64,000 nt of DNA from Apoda limacodes (GCA_946406115.1 OX291544.1:1364001-1428000); one strand, 5' to 3'; counted from the first letter of the stretch, positions 9,931 through 20,298 are shown. Made by a program: numbers and translations. The notes: generated from the sequence alone by a model not told the origin.

Positions 9931-10675
9931 CTTAACAATAATGAGCAGTGGATGTGCCACAGATGTTGGGTAGCAGCTGGTCGTCACCAACTACATGACG
10001 ATGTTAGAGAATGACCACCTGCGGATGAACTACCAGCGGCTGAACCACCTGCGGATAAACTACCAGCTGCCAAACCACTTGCGGCTGAACCTTCTTCAAT
10101 GTCTATTGAAGAGTATAGAAGAGCAGCGAATACATCTCGACATTGTATATTTCCAAACTGCACAATGCAAAATCTTTTTAGAATACCTCAATTCATAAAA
10201 GTGAGAATGATAATTGAAAATAAATTGTACATTCCAGTAAGTGCTCGTGTGTGTAATGATCATTTAAATGAGCACTCTTGGACAGATTTGAATCAAATAA
10301 ATAATTCTTGATTTACTCCAGAGCAAGAAAAAGACATGTGAGACACACTTGTCACGGCTTATAATGAACGACACGTTTTTAATTTCGATACCATTGAAAA
10401 TATTACAGCTGCGGAGTTACACTTTTTTGCCGGGCTAACCTACGAACAATTCCAGAGGATTTTAAAGGAGACTCCGTCTTTGGAACAATCACGGCGCCCC
10501 TGGACAGTGCTGGAGGCATATTTGATGAAGATAAGGTCTGGAGCACCTAACCAAAGATTGGCTGCGTGGGTATGAGTCGTCGATCATTCGAAAGAAAATT
10601 AATTAAAGCTCGTCAGTGTCTGTTGGCCGACTTTGTTCCGAGGCATTTAGGATGGGATCATATAATTCGTTGCTA
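9931..10675 (+). pseudogene. Zinc-finger + HTH transposon protein, second exon (decayed)
   Basis: After an acceptor TTTATTTTTACAG (AG 9928-9929) one frame runs from 9931 with stops at 10012, 10309, 10339 and 10573, then a shift. In order: WMCHRCW (second zinc pair); a Pro/Ala repeat (ADELPAAEPP type, about 10020-10095); a C-x4-C (CIFPNC) ... YIP.SARVCNDHL C-x2-H pattern resembling a THAP-type C2CH finger, with a spacing of about 30 residues, shorter than usual; then AELHFFAGLTYEQFQRIL and LEAYLMKIRSGAPNQRLAA..GMSRRSF, typical of the HTH placed before a DDE_Tnp_4 (Harbinger-like) nuclease. The DDE nuclease itself is missing, so the element is truncated as well as mutated. Confidence 0.6.
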
Positions 10676-10729
10676 AATTATTTCTTGGAACCTGACTATT
10701 CCAAACTCATTGAAAAAATTTAATTCTAA

Positions 10730-10872
10730 ACGGCACCTATATTTTGTAAGGTTGTCTGAAAGAAATCGCTTATTAGCGATAAGACCGCCTACATTGTGAT
10801 TTTCTTTTGTTTTTTACTGTTATTTGTGTATTTTTATGTGTGCAATAAAGTATATTACTACTACTACTACTA
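10730..10872 (+). repeat. 3' end of an RTE-like LINE with (TAC)n tail
   Basis: AGAAATCGCTTATTAGCGATAAG followed by a T-rich stretch, GTGCAATAAAGTATATTA and five TAC/ACT units (10855-10871) matches the usual 3' tail layout of a common lepidopteran LINE, recognised from memory. The small palindrome CGCTTATTAGCG gives a short hairpin. No coding part is attached. Confidence 0.55.
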
Positions 10873-11059
10873 TATTCATCCAAAAAAAAAAGCAATTTTC
10901 TATTTCAAAAGCATTCGTATAGTCTGCATAAATTCTGCAACCTTCTAAAGCGTATTTATATTATATAGCGTAAATATTTAATTGTCTGCACGGACGGATA
11001 TAGATAGATGCTATTATTATGTCGAGATCAATACATGATTATTATATTTCGACACTAAG
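10873..11059. other. No recognisable feature
   Basis: AT-rich spacer; short (AAGT)n at 11056-11071. Confidence 0.4.
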
Positions 11060-11315
11060 TAAGTAAGTAATACCACAAATATGTATTTATTCCAGTTATT
11101 TATTAGTCAACCGAGCCACAAACATGAACACAGATTAAGATCACAAACCACAGAGTATAGTATAATTAACTTAATGTACAACACTTTCCTTCTCCTTAAG
11201 GAATTTATTTTAATATAGTAAACAAAGGCCTCTAAACAGATTAAATTTTGAAAGAATACAAAGATCCTATGTGAATTATGTTATTTATATATTTGTACAT
11301 AAATACTTTAACATA

Positions 11316-12190
11316 TTAAATTTTAGGAAGTTGATTTACATGTCTTTTACACTTGCGCCCCTTTACCTCTACTATGTAGGTAGCACCTGGTACTAATTCC
11401 TCTACAATTTTTTCTTTTATCCAAGGTTTACAACCCCTTCTAATAAAGTCTCCAACCATTACATTGTCTCCTGGCTGCACTAATAGCCTTCTATTACCTT
11501 GAGCATTTTTTTGTTGTTTATCTTGGTAACCCATTTGCGTTTGATAACTAGGAGATGGTAATGAAAACCTATTTCTCAACTCTCTGCCCATCATAAGCCG
11601 TTCTGGGCTGACTCCAGTACTTTTATGAACAGTGGTACGGTAGTCAAATAAGAACAAGTTGCTAAACAGTGGTCCTAAATTATCTGCATGAATCCTAAAC
11701 CATGGGTTTGGGGCCATTGGCCAACATTTTGGGTAGGTCTTATTAGGGTTATCCCTATATGTCAAGCACAAATCACATTTTTTTTAAATTTCTTCAATGG
11801 CTTCATTTAATTTTGGCCACCAAAAATAAGCCTTTGTCATCTCAATCATCCGAGTGCTACCAACGTGTGTCAAATGCAATTCTTTCAAAACAGATTATTT
11901 TAGTGTGCAAGGTATTACAATTCTGTGGCCCCACATGATACAATCTCTATCTACACTAATTTCATTTCTTCTTATGTATAATGGTTTTAACAGACTATCT
12001 AATATTTTATCAGGCCATCCATCAGCACAATACCTCATAATTTTACTTAAAATAACATCTTTCTTAGTTTCTTTCTGAATGATTTTCCAATTTAAAGATT
12101 TCAGATTTGATTCATTTATATAATTAACACAGAGCAAATCCTCATTATCACATAATTTGTTGACATTAACATCTTTTTCTTGTGTCATTG
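11316..12190 (-). pseudogene. Gypsy integrase, internally deleted
   Basis: The N-terminal zinc-binding region is readable (ELHLTH ... CDLC, near 11885 and 11768), followed by the start of the core with HADNLGP, which carries the first catalytic Asp. Sequence then jumps to NLFLFDYRTTVHKSTG.SPERLMMGRELRNRF, the end of the core, so the part with the second Asp and the Glu is deleted. The C-terminal domain (GDNVMV ... VKGRKCKRHVNQL) is intact to the stop at 11316. An in-frame stop lies before KKCDLC. Confidence 0.8.
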
Positions 12191-12238
12191 GATATCTTGA
12201 AAGATAATCTGCTGAGTTTTTATTTGTCCTAATGTGTC

Positions 12239-12510
12239 TTATTTTATAATAAAGGCAGAAAGAAATATGGAATAGTGTTGTAGTAGCTTTGCAGCCATCT
12301 TTGGAATACCCTTTTGAGGTCCAAATATTCTAACCAGAGCTGTATTGTCCGTATCTAGCTCAAATGGTCTGCCATAAGTGTAGTTGTAGAACTTGATGAT
12401 TCCAATGATAACTGCTAAAGCTTCTTTATCTAACGTGCTATATTTGATCTCCCTATTATTTAATTTCCTGCTAGCAAACATTATCGGTCTAACGACACCA
12501 TCCTCACATC
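12239..12510 (-). pseudogene. Gypsy RNase H fragment
   Basis: FASRKLNNREIKYSTLDKEALAVIIGI followed by YGRPFELDTDNTAL is the central RNase H signature of Ty3/gypsy pol (E of DKEALA and D of TDN catalytic). It ends at a shift near 12239. Confidence 0.85.
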
Positions 12511-12514
12511 TATT

Positions 12515-13353
12515 TCAAAGCGCTGATGCATCACAGGTCAGTACCAAAGGTAAAGACAGTTTTTCCTTTACTGATTTAAAAACCTTATTACATTCGTCAG
12601 TCCAAATAAAGTTTCCTTTTTTAGTACATTCATATAAAGGATACAAGAGTGTAGATAAATCTTTTAGAAATCTACCATAATAGTGAATTTTACCCAAAAA
12701 AGATTTTAACTGGCTTAAGTTTTCTGGTGTCTTTAAATTAATTATTGGGTCTACATTTTCTTTTATAACCTCTATGCTAGTTTTGCTGAATCTGAACACA
12801 AATATATCTAGACCTTTTTCTAAAAAAATTACATGTGTTAGCTTTTAATTTAAATTCACAATTCTTTAGTCTATCCAATACTGACCCTAATGTTTGTAAC
12901 ATGCTGTCATAACTTTGCCACACATATATATATATTATCTACTAACACAATAACCCCCGGGATACTTAGAAGCTTTTAAGATATTAGTCGCTGGAAAGAA
13001 CCAGGCCCTGAGCTTACACCGTAGGGCAAATACTTATATTTAAATGTGCCCACGTTAGTTACAATGACTGTCAGGTCTTGTGATGCAAAACTTTAAGGTG
13101 CCTGTAGGTATGCCTCTTTAAGGTCCAACTCACAGAAGTACTCCCCATCTTTTAATGTCTGAAAAATTTCATCAATTTGGGGTAATGGAAAATGGTCAAC
13201 CATTAGATGTTGGTTCAGTGTCAGTTTATAGTCTCCAAATAAACGTACAGTCCCATCGGGTTTTAGTATGGGGACAACGGGTGTACCCCAAGTATTATGT
13301 TCAACAGGCTCTATTCTACCATTATATAAGAGTCGTTTTATTTCAGCATTCAC
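12515..13353 (-). pseudogene. Gypsy reverse transcriptase, active site altered
   Basis: RT begins with IKRLLYNGRIEPVEHNTWG and TPVVPILKPDGTVRLFGDYK, and keeps LDLKEAYLQ with the first catalytic Asp. The YVDD box region (about 12935) reads as VDN, so the second catalytic Asp is Asn. The connection domain (LKSFLGKIHYYGRF) is at 12690-12730. Frameshifts separate 12800-13090 from both sides. Confidence 0.85.
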
Positions 13354-13499
13354 TTTATGCTTTAGCGCATATGGTACTGACCTTACCGGTAAACATTTTG
13401 GATGAGCATTTTCACAAAGTTTTAGTGTAATACACTCCCCTTTAAAATTGCCCCAGCTTGAACTGAAAGCATCATAGTATTATTTTTTTTATCATGTCT

Positions 13500-13765
13500 A
13501 CCACATTATTTTTTTCATTTAATTGATTTGAGTACAAATTTAATGGCCACAAGTTAAATAAATGAATAAAATCTCTACCCAAGACCCTAGGCATATTGTT
13601 GTGAACAACAAATAGTATAACATCTTTAACAACATTATTTACTGAAACCTGAATATTTTTAACTCCATATGGTTTAGTACTTTGATCATAATTTCCAAAA
13701 ACCACATTTGTTTTTCCCATAGTCTGAAGCAATTGTAATTGTTTTACCTCATTATACTTAATTTT
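13500..13765 (-). pseudogene. Gypsy aspartic protease, C-terminal half
   Basis: VLGRDFIHLFNLWP matches the conserved ILGRDWL-type end of retropepsins, preceded by a beta-rich stretch (VKNIQVSVNNVVKDVILFVV). The catalytic D-S/T-G is upstream of the break and absent. The first 35 codons of the open frame that contains it derive from an unrelated dispersed repeat. Confidence 0.65.
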
Positions 13766-13766
13766 A

Positions 13767-13905
13767 TGCACACGCCTGGAAATGTTTCTGAGAATGAAAA
13801 AAGGGTCAAGTGCGAGTCGGACTCCCGCAATAGGGGTAAACCGATTGTAATGAAATTTTCGTAAGTTGTTATGCACACGCCGGGGAAGGTTTCTGAAGTA
13901 CTACA
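13767..13905. repeat. Dispersed repeat (AAGTGCGAGTCGGACTC type), two pieces
   Basis: GGGTCAAGTGCGAGTCGGAC at about 13802 is the signature of a widespread lepidopteran non-autonomous element. Two copies of an ATGCACACGCC..GG(A)AA.GTTTCTGA block (13768 and 13870) flank it. Related signatures occur at 16898, 19842, 43544 and 45762. Confidence 0.6.
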
Positions 13906-13949
13906 ACCCTATTAGATTGTTTTAAAAAATAAACAACGTTCGCCGGTTT

Positions 13950-14280
13950 AGCTATATTTATATAAAAGAAGAAATTGACTGGCTGACTGACTAATCGATC
14001 AATGAACAGCTGAAACCGCCGTGTCTAGAAGCATGACATTTTGCACAAACGTTTCTTAAATTACGTAAGTGTGCACTAAGAAGGGATTTTTGGAAATTAA
14101 TCCCCTAAGGGGGTAAAATATAGGTTGGCAGTTTGCATGAAAATGGCTTAAAATAGAGGATGAAAATGTGTATGAGAATTCCGATGTTATTCTATGTACA
14201 ACAGTACACAGTCAAAAGCTGTTTTTTTTTAAAGTTTACGCAGACGAAGTTGCGGGAATAAGTTAGTTAATAATAAAATA
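13950..14280 (+). repeat. Dispersed non-autonomous repeat (MITE/Helitron-like)
   Basis: TATATAAAAGAAGAAATTGACTGGCTGACTGACTAA, a block reading CCTAAGGGGGT, and a GCAGACGAAGTTGCGGGAATAAGTTAGT end form the recognisable layout of a common insect non-autonomous repeat. No coding capacity. Confidence 0.6.
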
Positions 14281-14655
14281 ATAATAATCAGACCCACCAA
14301 CTGTTACGGACAAAATCCAAACATAAAATCAAGTTCTAAAGCCCAAACCCAATTCACAAACCGCTTCTATATCTACATCTTCCATAGGTACAGTGCCTTG
14401 TCGTCGACCACGATGCGTATACACACACATACATACTCACAGTTAGATGGAGTGAAATATTTCAAAATAAATTGTATTTATTTTTTTATTTTTTATTGCT
14501 GTATTTACCAAGTATAAAAATACATACATATAAATAATAAAAAGTGCATATTTTACCTTATAATTTGATGTATCTTTTATTTATTTTATGAGTTAACAAT
14601 ATACAGTGACATAACAAATTACAAAAAATATTATGAAACTAAGATAATCTAAACT
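14281..14655. other. No recognisable gene
   Basis: AT-rich spacer with short CA and TA runs. Confidence 0.4.
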
Positions 14656-14950
14656 AAGCTAACCCTACTAATATTATAAATGTGAAAGTTTGTATGTATG
14701 AATGTTTGTTACTCAATCACGCTTCAACCACTGGATGGATCGGGATGAAACTTGGCATACATATAGGTTAGGTCCTGGAATAGCATATCGGCTACTTTTT
14801 ATCCCGAAGTTCCAGCGGGAATAACTATAACAGAGAAACAATAGCTGCACCTATAGCTTGCCATAGCAAACTTCATTAGTATACAGTATTAAGGAGTTCC
14901 TCGCCGATAACCGAATTTAGGGCGGGCGGAGCCGCTGGCAGTCTAGACTA
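14656..14950 (+). mobile_element. Helitron-like non-autonomous element
   Basis: Begins ACCCTACTAATATTATAAATGTGAAAG and ends near GGGCGGGCGGAGCCGCTGGCAG TCTAG. This start and end arrangement matches the Helitron-like non-autonomous family common in Lepidoptera, recognised from memory. No target duplication is expected for Helitrons and none is seen. Confidence 0.65.
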
Positions 14951-14994
14951 AAGTAAAATTCCTAAATCAACAAAAACATTTGTAGGTGCCAACT

Positions 14995-15200
14995 TACTCG
15001 TACCAACGCCGATGTCGTATCGTACCCGGACGTCCCGTACCCTCGAAGAACGTACTCGTACCAACGCCGATGTCGTATCGTACCCGGACTTCCCGTACCC
15101 TCGAAGAACGTACTCGTACCAACGCCGATGTCGTATCGTACCCAGACTTCCCGTACCCTCGAAGAACGTACTCGTACCAACGCCGATTTTGTATCGTATC
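14995..15200. repeat. 58-bp minisatellite, about 3.6 copies
   Basis: TACTCGTACCAACGCCGATG starts at 14995, 15053, 15111 and 15169, at a constant 58-bp spacing with two or three substitutions. The unit is GC-rich against an AT-rich background. Because 58 is not a multiple of 3, the open frames across it on both strands are repeat artefacts. Confidence 0.95.
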
Positions 15201-15249
15201 CGAGTTATTTTTAGTTATTTAGTTTTATTTTTTGCAATATATAAATTCC

Positions 15250-15345
15250 TAAACATCTCGTTGTCTATTAAAAGAGTAAATAGTATTATCTCCTTTCGTT
15301 AAACTTGTTACCTTCAGTAATCTGAGCACCACTTTTGCAATAAGA
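15250..15345 (-). repeat. Repeat family R15, minus-oriented piece
   Basis: Reverse complement of 22440-22560: shared blocks ATCTCGTT, CTCCTTTCGTTAA and TTGCAATAAGACCCTTAA. Together with 21161-21304 and 22307-22449 it defines an unnamed family. Confidence 0.6.
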
Positions 15346-15564
15346 CCCTTAATATCACTACTACTGTTTAGGCCTGGCTTGTTTTATATGGAACGCGCCT
15401 TACGACCGGCGCGTGTTTCTGTATTACTCTGTGGTCGGTCATTACACTCTGGAAATAATAACCTAAGATAGTTGATGTCCCTAAGGGTAATACAGCAGCT
15501 TATTAACTTAAACAACTTTAACAACTTATTAATTTCGTCGCTTAACAAATATTATCACAAATGG
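15346..15564. other. No recognisable feature
   Basis: Spacer between repeats. Confidence 0.4.
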
Positions 15565-16540
15565 GTAACCTTGTTTACGGATGCCACCAAACTTTCTGAA
15601 AACCGTTCTGTTGGTTCAGCTGTTTGGATTCCTAAATTTTAAATTATACTCAGCTTCAAGACTGTCTTTACAGGGGAGGTTATCGTTCTTTTAGAAGCCG
15701 TGTTATATATAAAATCTTACCAACTAAATAAATTAATAGTTCTATCTAATTCGAAAAGCTGTCTGCAACCCTTTTAAAGCTAAACTATTATTTCCCATCA
15801 TTCTTGAAATAAAATAAAGTATTGTACGCATGTGAGGTGGTTCTTGCCTGGGTTCCTGGTCACAGTGGTGTCGAAGGTAATGAGATGGCTGACCAATGAC
15901 CTAAGGATGCTGCTCAAACAGGACTTTCGACCCACTACAAAATCTTCTCCCTAGTCTTCCCATCATTCTTGATATAAAAAAAAGTATAATATGCATGTCA
16001 AATCCAAGGTATTGAGGTGGTTCTTACCTGGGTTTTTGGTCACAGTGGTGTGGAAGGTAATGAGATGGCTGACCAATGAGCTAAGGATGCTGCTCAAACA
16101 GGACTTTCGACTCACTACAAAATCTTCTCCCTAGACTTGTAATGACAACTTGCAATAGACTGGAACGCTGAAGACGGTCGAGAGGTACAAAAGGAAAATA
16201 TTCTGGTCAAATTCAATCATCTTTTCGATCAAAACCATGGTTTTTTCATTCACGAAACAGTGATAAATCTGTCACTTCTACCATATGTCGTCTGAGGTTG
16301 GGCCATGTGTGTAACCCAGTTTTCTTAACAAAACTTAGAATTGAAGACTCCTCTTTGTAAATGTGGTTTGGATGAAGGTTCCCCTGACCATTTATTTTTT
16401 AGCTGTTCTAAATACCCAGTTTCTTTGTATGATATCCTTCCAACTAAAATCCCATGTCCTGTAAATTCAATTCATGTTATCCCTTGCAAATACGCAATTT
16501 ACACATCTACTAACAAAATATAACAACACATTTAACAATA
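15565..16540 (+). pseudogene. LINE RNase H domain and Cys-rich C-terminus, decayed
   Basis: Remains of a non-LTR element of the RNase H-bearing type. LFTDATKLSENRSVGSAVW (about 15570) is the first RNase H strand with its Asp, and FTGEVIVLLEAVLY carries the Glu. W.PGHSGVEGNEMAD, the C-terminal RNase H motif, occurs twice (about 15850 and 16030) because 165-170 bp are duplicated in tandem. The end encodes LRLGHVCNP.FLTKL and LCKCGLDEGSPDHLFFSC, the usual C-terminal zinc-knuckle-like segment. Many stops and shifts. Reverse transcriptase sequence is absent. Confidence 0.75.
15791..16135 (+). repeat. Tandem duplication within the RNase H remnant
   Basis: CCCATCATTCTTGA..TAAA through CTTCTCCCTAG is present at 15793-15955 and again at 15958-16135, with a 15-bp insertion (TCAAATCCAAGGTAT) in the second. 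Both copies carry the same TGA after GACCAA, so the stop predates the duplication. Confidence 0.85.
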
Positions 16541-16889
16541 AACTTTAGTAGTTAGTTGATTATGAATATATATTTGTCTCTCCCCTTATATATGCTCTTT
16601 TCCAATTAATTTGTGTGTGTGACGTGGATCCTTTTTTGCTTTAGGTGGTGGCAATTAATATAGTTCCTCAATTTAGAAGAAAACAATTCTAAAGATTTAG
16701 ATAAGTTAGGAAACCGATCAATTGTATACAGTGATTCTCCCACCACGTTGACATTGGCGATATACTGCGCCGTTAAAGCAAAATAAAGGCCACACAGCAA
16801 AAATAATAATAGTAATAAGATAGTTGTTGTGTTCTTTTTTTTTATTTAAGCAATCTTCGCGTATTATGCGTGTTTACATTAACACTGTT
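16541..16889. other. No recognisable gene
   Basis: Open frames of 60-64 codons here show no motifs. Confidence 0.4.
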
Positions 16890-16987
16890 ACCAAATAAAA
16901 ACCGGACAAGTGCGAGTTGGACTCGTGCAGCTAGGGTTCCGTACCTACGATTATTTACGTAATTTACAAACACAACCAAAAAAAAGT
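16890..16987. repeat. Dispersed repeat (CGGACAAGTGCGAG / GGTTCCGTAC type)
   Basis: AAACCGGACAAGTGCGAGTT then GGGTTCCGTACC at 16899-16950 is the lepidopteran signature also seen at 13802 and 45762. Confidence 0.6.
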
Positions 16988-17043
16988 GTGCGGCTAAGCG
17001 ATCACCCATCCAAGTACTGACCAAGACCGATGTTGCTTAACTT
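16988..17043 (-). pseudogene. 5S rRNA-derived sequence (3' half)
   Basis: The minus strand reads GTTAAGCAACATCGGTCTTGG then TCAGTACTTGGATGGGTGA and CGCTTAG, closely matching positions of about 50-105 of eukaryotic 5S rRNA including the internal control region. It is followed on the minus strand by a T-run, as for a pol III terminator. The 5' half of 5S is missing. It is either a 5S-derived SINE head or a pseudogene, not a functional 5S gene. Confidence 0.75.
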
Positions 17044-17084
17044 TAAATATCGTTACCAACAAACAAAAGTGTTACTGTTTCTCT

Positions 17085-19835
17085 TAATAAAATAAAAATA
17101 AAATAAATAAAAATCATTTATTTCCACCTTAAAGATCATATTTTGTTAGTAATATATAAGAAAACCCTAGTCTAATGTTAGTAAACTTAAAAGTACCTTA
17201 ATCTAGACCTTATATCTAAGACAGCCCTGATTAGTCAGCACGTGAACCATACTGCAGTGGTTCAGGTACTGACAATCCAGCCTGTCAGCAAAAGCTCTCA
17301 GGACGCCACTAGGACTATCCCTAACCCTGCGCACCAGGGATGTGCACCGCTTCCGCATAATCGAGTAAAAACAATCAACATGCGCATCGGCGAACATACC
17401 CGACGCACTGCAGCATCGAGGCAGTCCCATCAGCATCCTGAAAGCATTATTGTACTGAACGCGGAGGGCATTGTACTGTTTCTGCGTAAAATTGATCCAC
17501 AGGCTGCTTGTGTAGAAGGAAGTACAATAAGCTCTAAAGAGTGTTACTTTAACAGGGGTGGAACAACGAACAAACCTGCGAGCGATCATGTTCGCCCTAA
17601 CGGACAATGCCTTGCGCTCTCTCTCGATATCAGCATCGTCTTTCAGGTCAAAGGTTACAACATGACCTAGATATTTAAATTGCGACACCCTCTTTAACGG
17701 AGTACCATATAATTTAATTGATGGTAAATTTGATGGCAATGCTTTACCCCTGGCCTGAAAGACCATACATTCGCTTTTTTTTACATTATATATTAAGCCG
17801 TGACTTTGAGCATAGTTTTCACATATGCTCAACAGTTTCGCTAAGCCACAGACAGAAGCACTCAGCAACACCATGTCGTCAGCGTAACTGATGTTGCTAA
17901 GACTTACTCCGTCAATGTGACAACCGACATGTGTGCCACTGAGCGCCTCTATGAGAGCATTAACATAAAGGTTGAAGAGCTTAGGGGAGGTTAAGCCTCC
18001 CTGTCTAACTCCGCACTCCAACCTATACGGCTGCGAATAGGTTTCGGACCATCGCACAAAATTGACCTGGTTACGGTACCAATATTTGCAGATTTTGGTT
18101 ACTTCTTCAGGCAGTCCAGTATTTTTCATTTTCTGCCATAGGATATCGTAACTTACCAGGTCAAAAGCTTTACTAAGGTCTAGAAAACAGGCGTAAAAAG
18201 GTGTACGTCTAACCGGATAATAGGTTACAGTTTGCTTCAGACAAAGTATGGCCGACTCAGTTGACAAACCTGGCCTGAAACCAAACTGATTCTCATGTAA
18301 GGTTATATGTTTATCAAGGTGAACACTAAGCAAACTGTCAAAAACCTTCGCAACAACCGTGGCCAGTGAGATAGGCCTGTAGTTGGACTTATCAGACACA
18401 TCTCCAGTTCTATTCTTCACAATTGGAACCACCACAGTTTTCATCAGCGCTGAAGGCAAGTACGAGTGTGCCATGCACAAGTTATAAAACATGGCAAGTT
18501 CTCTGGGCAAGTGAGGACCCGCTTACCTTAGGTGTTCAATACTCAAACTGTCATGGCCAGGAGACTTGCCACGGGACATAGAGGCTATAGCATTATTGAC
18601 CTCCTTTGCAGTAAATCGGATTCCAATCTCCTGACCACGTGTACATTCATCTCTTCCAAGCTGTGATGGTCTCAACGGTGACGTCACCGTAAAATGGTCC
18701 CTGAACATGTCTGCTATGAGACCATGGTCATTAAAACCCTTAACGCTCACTGGTAAGCCAGGTTTACCATTAAATTTATTTGTAGATTTCTAAAAGTTCT
18801 TAAAGTCATTGTTCGAATGCTGCGTAGCCGCAATGACCATTTTAATTTGCTCGCTGTGGTTTTGACACCAGCGTAAACTTAATTTAAATAAATTGCGACT
18901 ACGCCGCATGTCCTCGTAGACTTCTCCGCTTTCTGGTCTACCCCACCAAACCCACATCAAAAATTTAGATCTGGCCTCCCCATGGGTATTGCGCACATAT
19001 CTGTTCCACCCAACCACCGGCCGCTTCCTATCACGCAATCTTACAGTATTGGATTCCGTTGCAGCTACCGTCAAAATATCTATAATTTCGCCATATAATT
19101 TATCGATAAGTAAAGTGTGATCGGTAGACTCGCAAGAACGAAACTCTTCGGGGAAATCGATTGCTCTCAATTTATCATGACATAATTTCGTAAATAATGA
19201 TATCTCCTCTGGTTTTTTATTTCCCCATAGAATCTCGTTTACAACATTATATGTACTAGTATACTTCGGTTTAATAATATCCAAATTACATTCAATTATT
19301 AAAGGGTAATGGTCAGACCACAATACGTCGTACTTTACATAAACATTCGAAATTGACGCTACCGCAGATTTCGTGGTCTTACAGTGACCTTTTCGACCCG
19401 TGGGCTTCACTAACAAATGTGTATGTGCCCGTGCTTACTCCTAAAAACTGTTCATCTATACATGACCAGTTTTGTTCGTCACAGAAACACGTCAACTCTT
19501 CATAAAAGCGTTCGTTTGGATGCGCATTAAAATCGCCGAGGATATAGACACATTCTATATTCATATTATCAATAATAGCACTCACCGAACTGAGGCAGTC
19601 CGTAAACTCCGTAAGATTTACCAATGTATCCGTCGGCATATACACGCTGAACACTAGGATAGACCTATCACTCAGCATTATTTTTATCGCACATATACGC
19701 GGATTATCACAGTTTATTACTGACACATTTTGGAACACACTTTTATTCCACAATAACGCTACACCTCCGTAAGGTCGGCCGTAGACCATACCCGCCGCCG
19801 TGGCGCTGTACCGGTAATTTAAATAGCAATTGCTT
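17085..19835 (-). mobile_element. LINE family L1b, nearly open, 5' truncated
   Basis: Endonuclease plus reverse transcriptase element with a 3' UTR ending in a (TTTTA)n-type tail at about 17085-17120. The 5' side ends in the endonuclease at about 19835, where it meets the GGCCAAATGTGAGACGGG dispersed repeat. No RNase H. Distinct from L1a: the RT box is YADDMVLL and the polymerase motif GVRQGGLTSP. Confidence 0.9.
17203..19830 (-). pseudogene. L1b ORF2: endonuclease + reverse transcriptase
   Basis: Endonuclease readable from about 19830 (ETGPSNCYLNYRYSA, GRPYGGVALLW) with YILGDFNAHP (Asp, Asn) and WSDHYPL (Asp, His). The linker follows, with RT from KSPGHD (about 18560): KSNYRPISLATV, QFGFRPGLST, DLSKAFDLV, GVRQGGLTSPKLFNLYVN, catalytic ISYADDMVLL near 17885, and FKYLGHVV. 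The C-terminus ends CLRYKV at 17203. Only three lesions separate the pieces: a frameshift near 19385, a TAG replacing an expected Trp codon at about 18790, and a TAA at 18523-18525. All catalytic residues checked are present, so this is the best preserved LINE in the window, although still not functional as read. Confidence 0.88.
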
Positions 19836-20298
19836 GGGCCCGTCTCACATTTGGCCGGTTTTCATTATTTGTTGTTATACTTTAGAGTTCACACTATTTT
19901 TCACTGCGAGTTTGAAGTTTGTATGTCTTTTTGTTTTTACGATATAGCAAAAACAACGAAAATGTCTTTCTTGTATGGGTACCTGTTAATTCACCTGGGT
20001 GCATAAAGTATACTATTTGGTTGACTTCATGCACCTAGGTGAATTAAGTCTACGAAAGGTAAATTTTAACTTTTAACTTTTATAACTATTTTATTTGTTA
20101 GATAATTCCCCATTATAACACATATCTGTGTACAATTCAGGATTCTAACTATTTCGGTCTAAAAGATAGAACCTTTTAATGGTGAGACAGACGGACAGAC
20201 AGACAGACAGCGTAGTCTCAGTAATAGGGTTCAGTGTTAAGCATTTTGAGAGTGCCAAGTGAAACGAAGGTACTTTAGGTTGCTTCGTTTTGTTTATA
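19836..20298. other. Spacer with dispersed repeat and hairpin
   Basis: Contains the 3' side of a dispersed repeat (CCGGTTTTCATT) at 19855, the palindrome described separately, and a GACAGACGGACAGACAGACA run at 20183-20209 characteristic of the lepidopteran GGGTTCCGT repeats. Confidence 0.5.
19986..20047. other. Long imperfect hairpin
   Basis: TTAATTCACCTGGGTGCAT.AAG at 19986-20008 pairs with 20025-20047 (21 of 23 positions) around a 16-nt loop. The size and single-loop form are compatible with a small RNA precursor or a foldback element. Confidence 0.5.

Larger units (their letters stand above)
11060..13790 (-). mobile_element. Ty3/gypsy LTR retrotransposon, decayed
   Basis: Pol-coding remnants in the order protease, RT, RNase H, integrase on the minus strand. 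Beyond the integrase stop a purine tract AAGGAGAAGGAAAG (minus, 11197-11184) precedes TGTTGTAC at 11183, the expected polypurine tract and 3' LTR start; an AATAAA lies about 95 nt inside the putative LTR. No 5' LTR or gag is found: the 5' side is cut by a dispersed repeat at about 13790. Confidence 0.85.

Noticed and set aside
10855..10871. (TAC)n microsatellite as a separate element
   Set aside because: It is the tail of the LINE 3' end and is included there.
15012..15302. Arginine/tyrosine-rich open frames over the 58-bp repeat
   Set aside because: The unit is not a multiple of three and both strands are open, so the frames are by-products of the repeat.
17242..17670. 142-residue plus-strand frame
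   Set aside because: It is antisense to the L1b reverse transcriptase; the minus-strand reading has all RT motifs.
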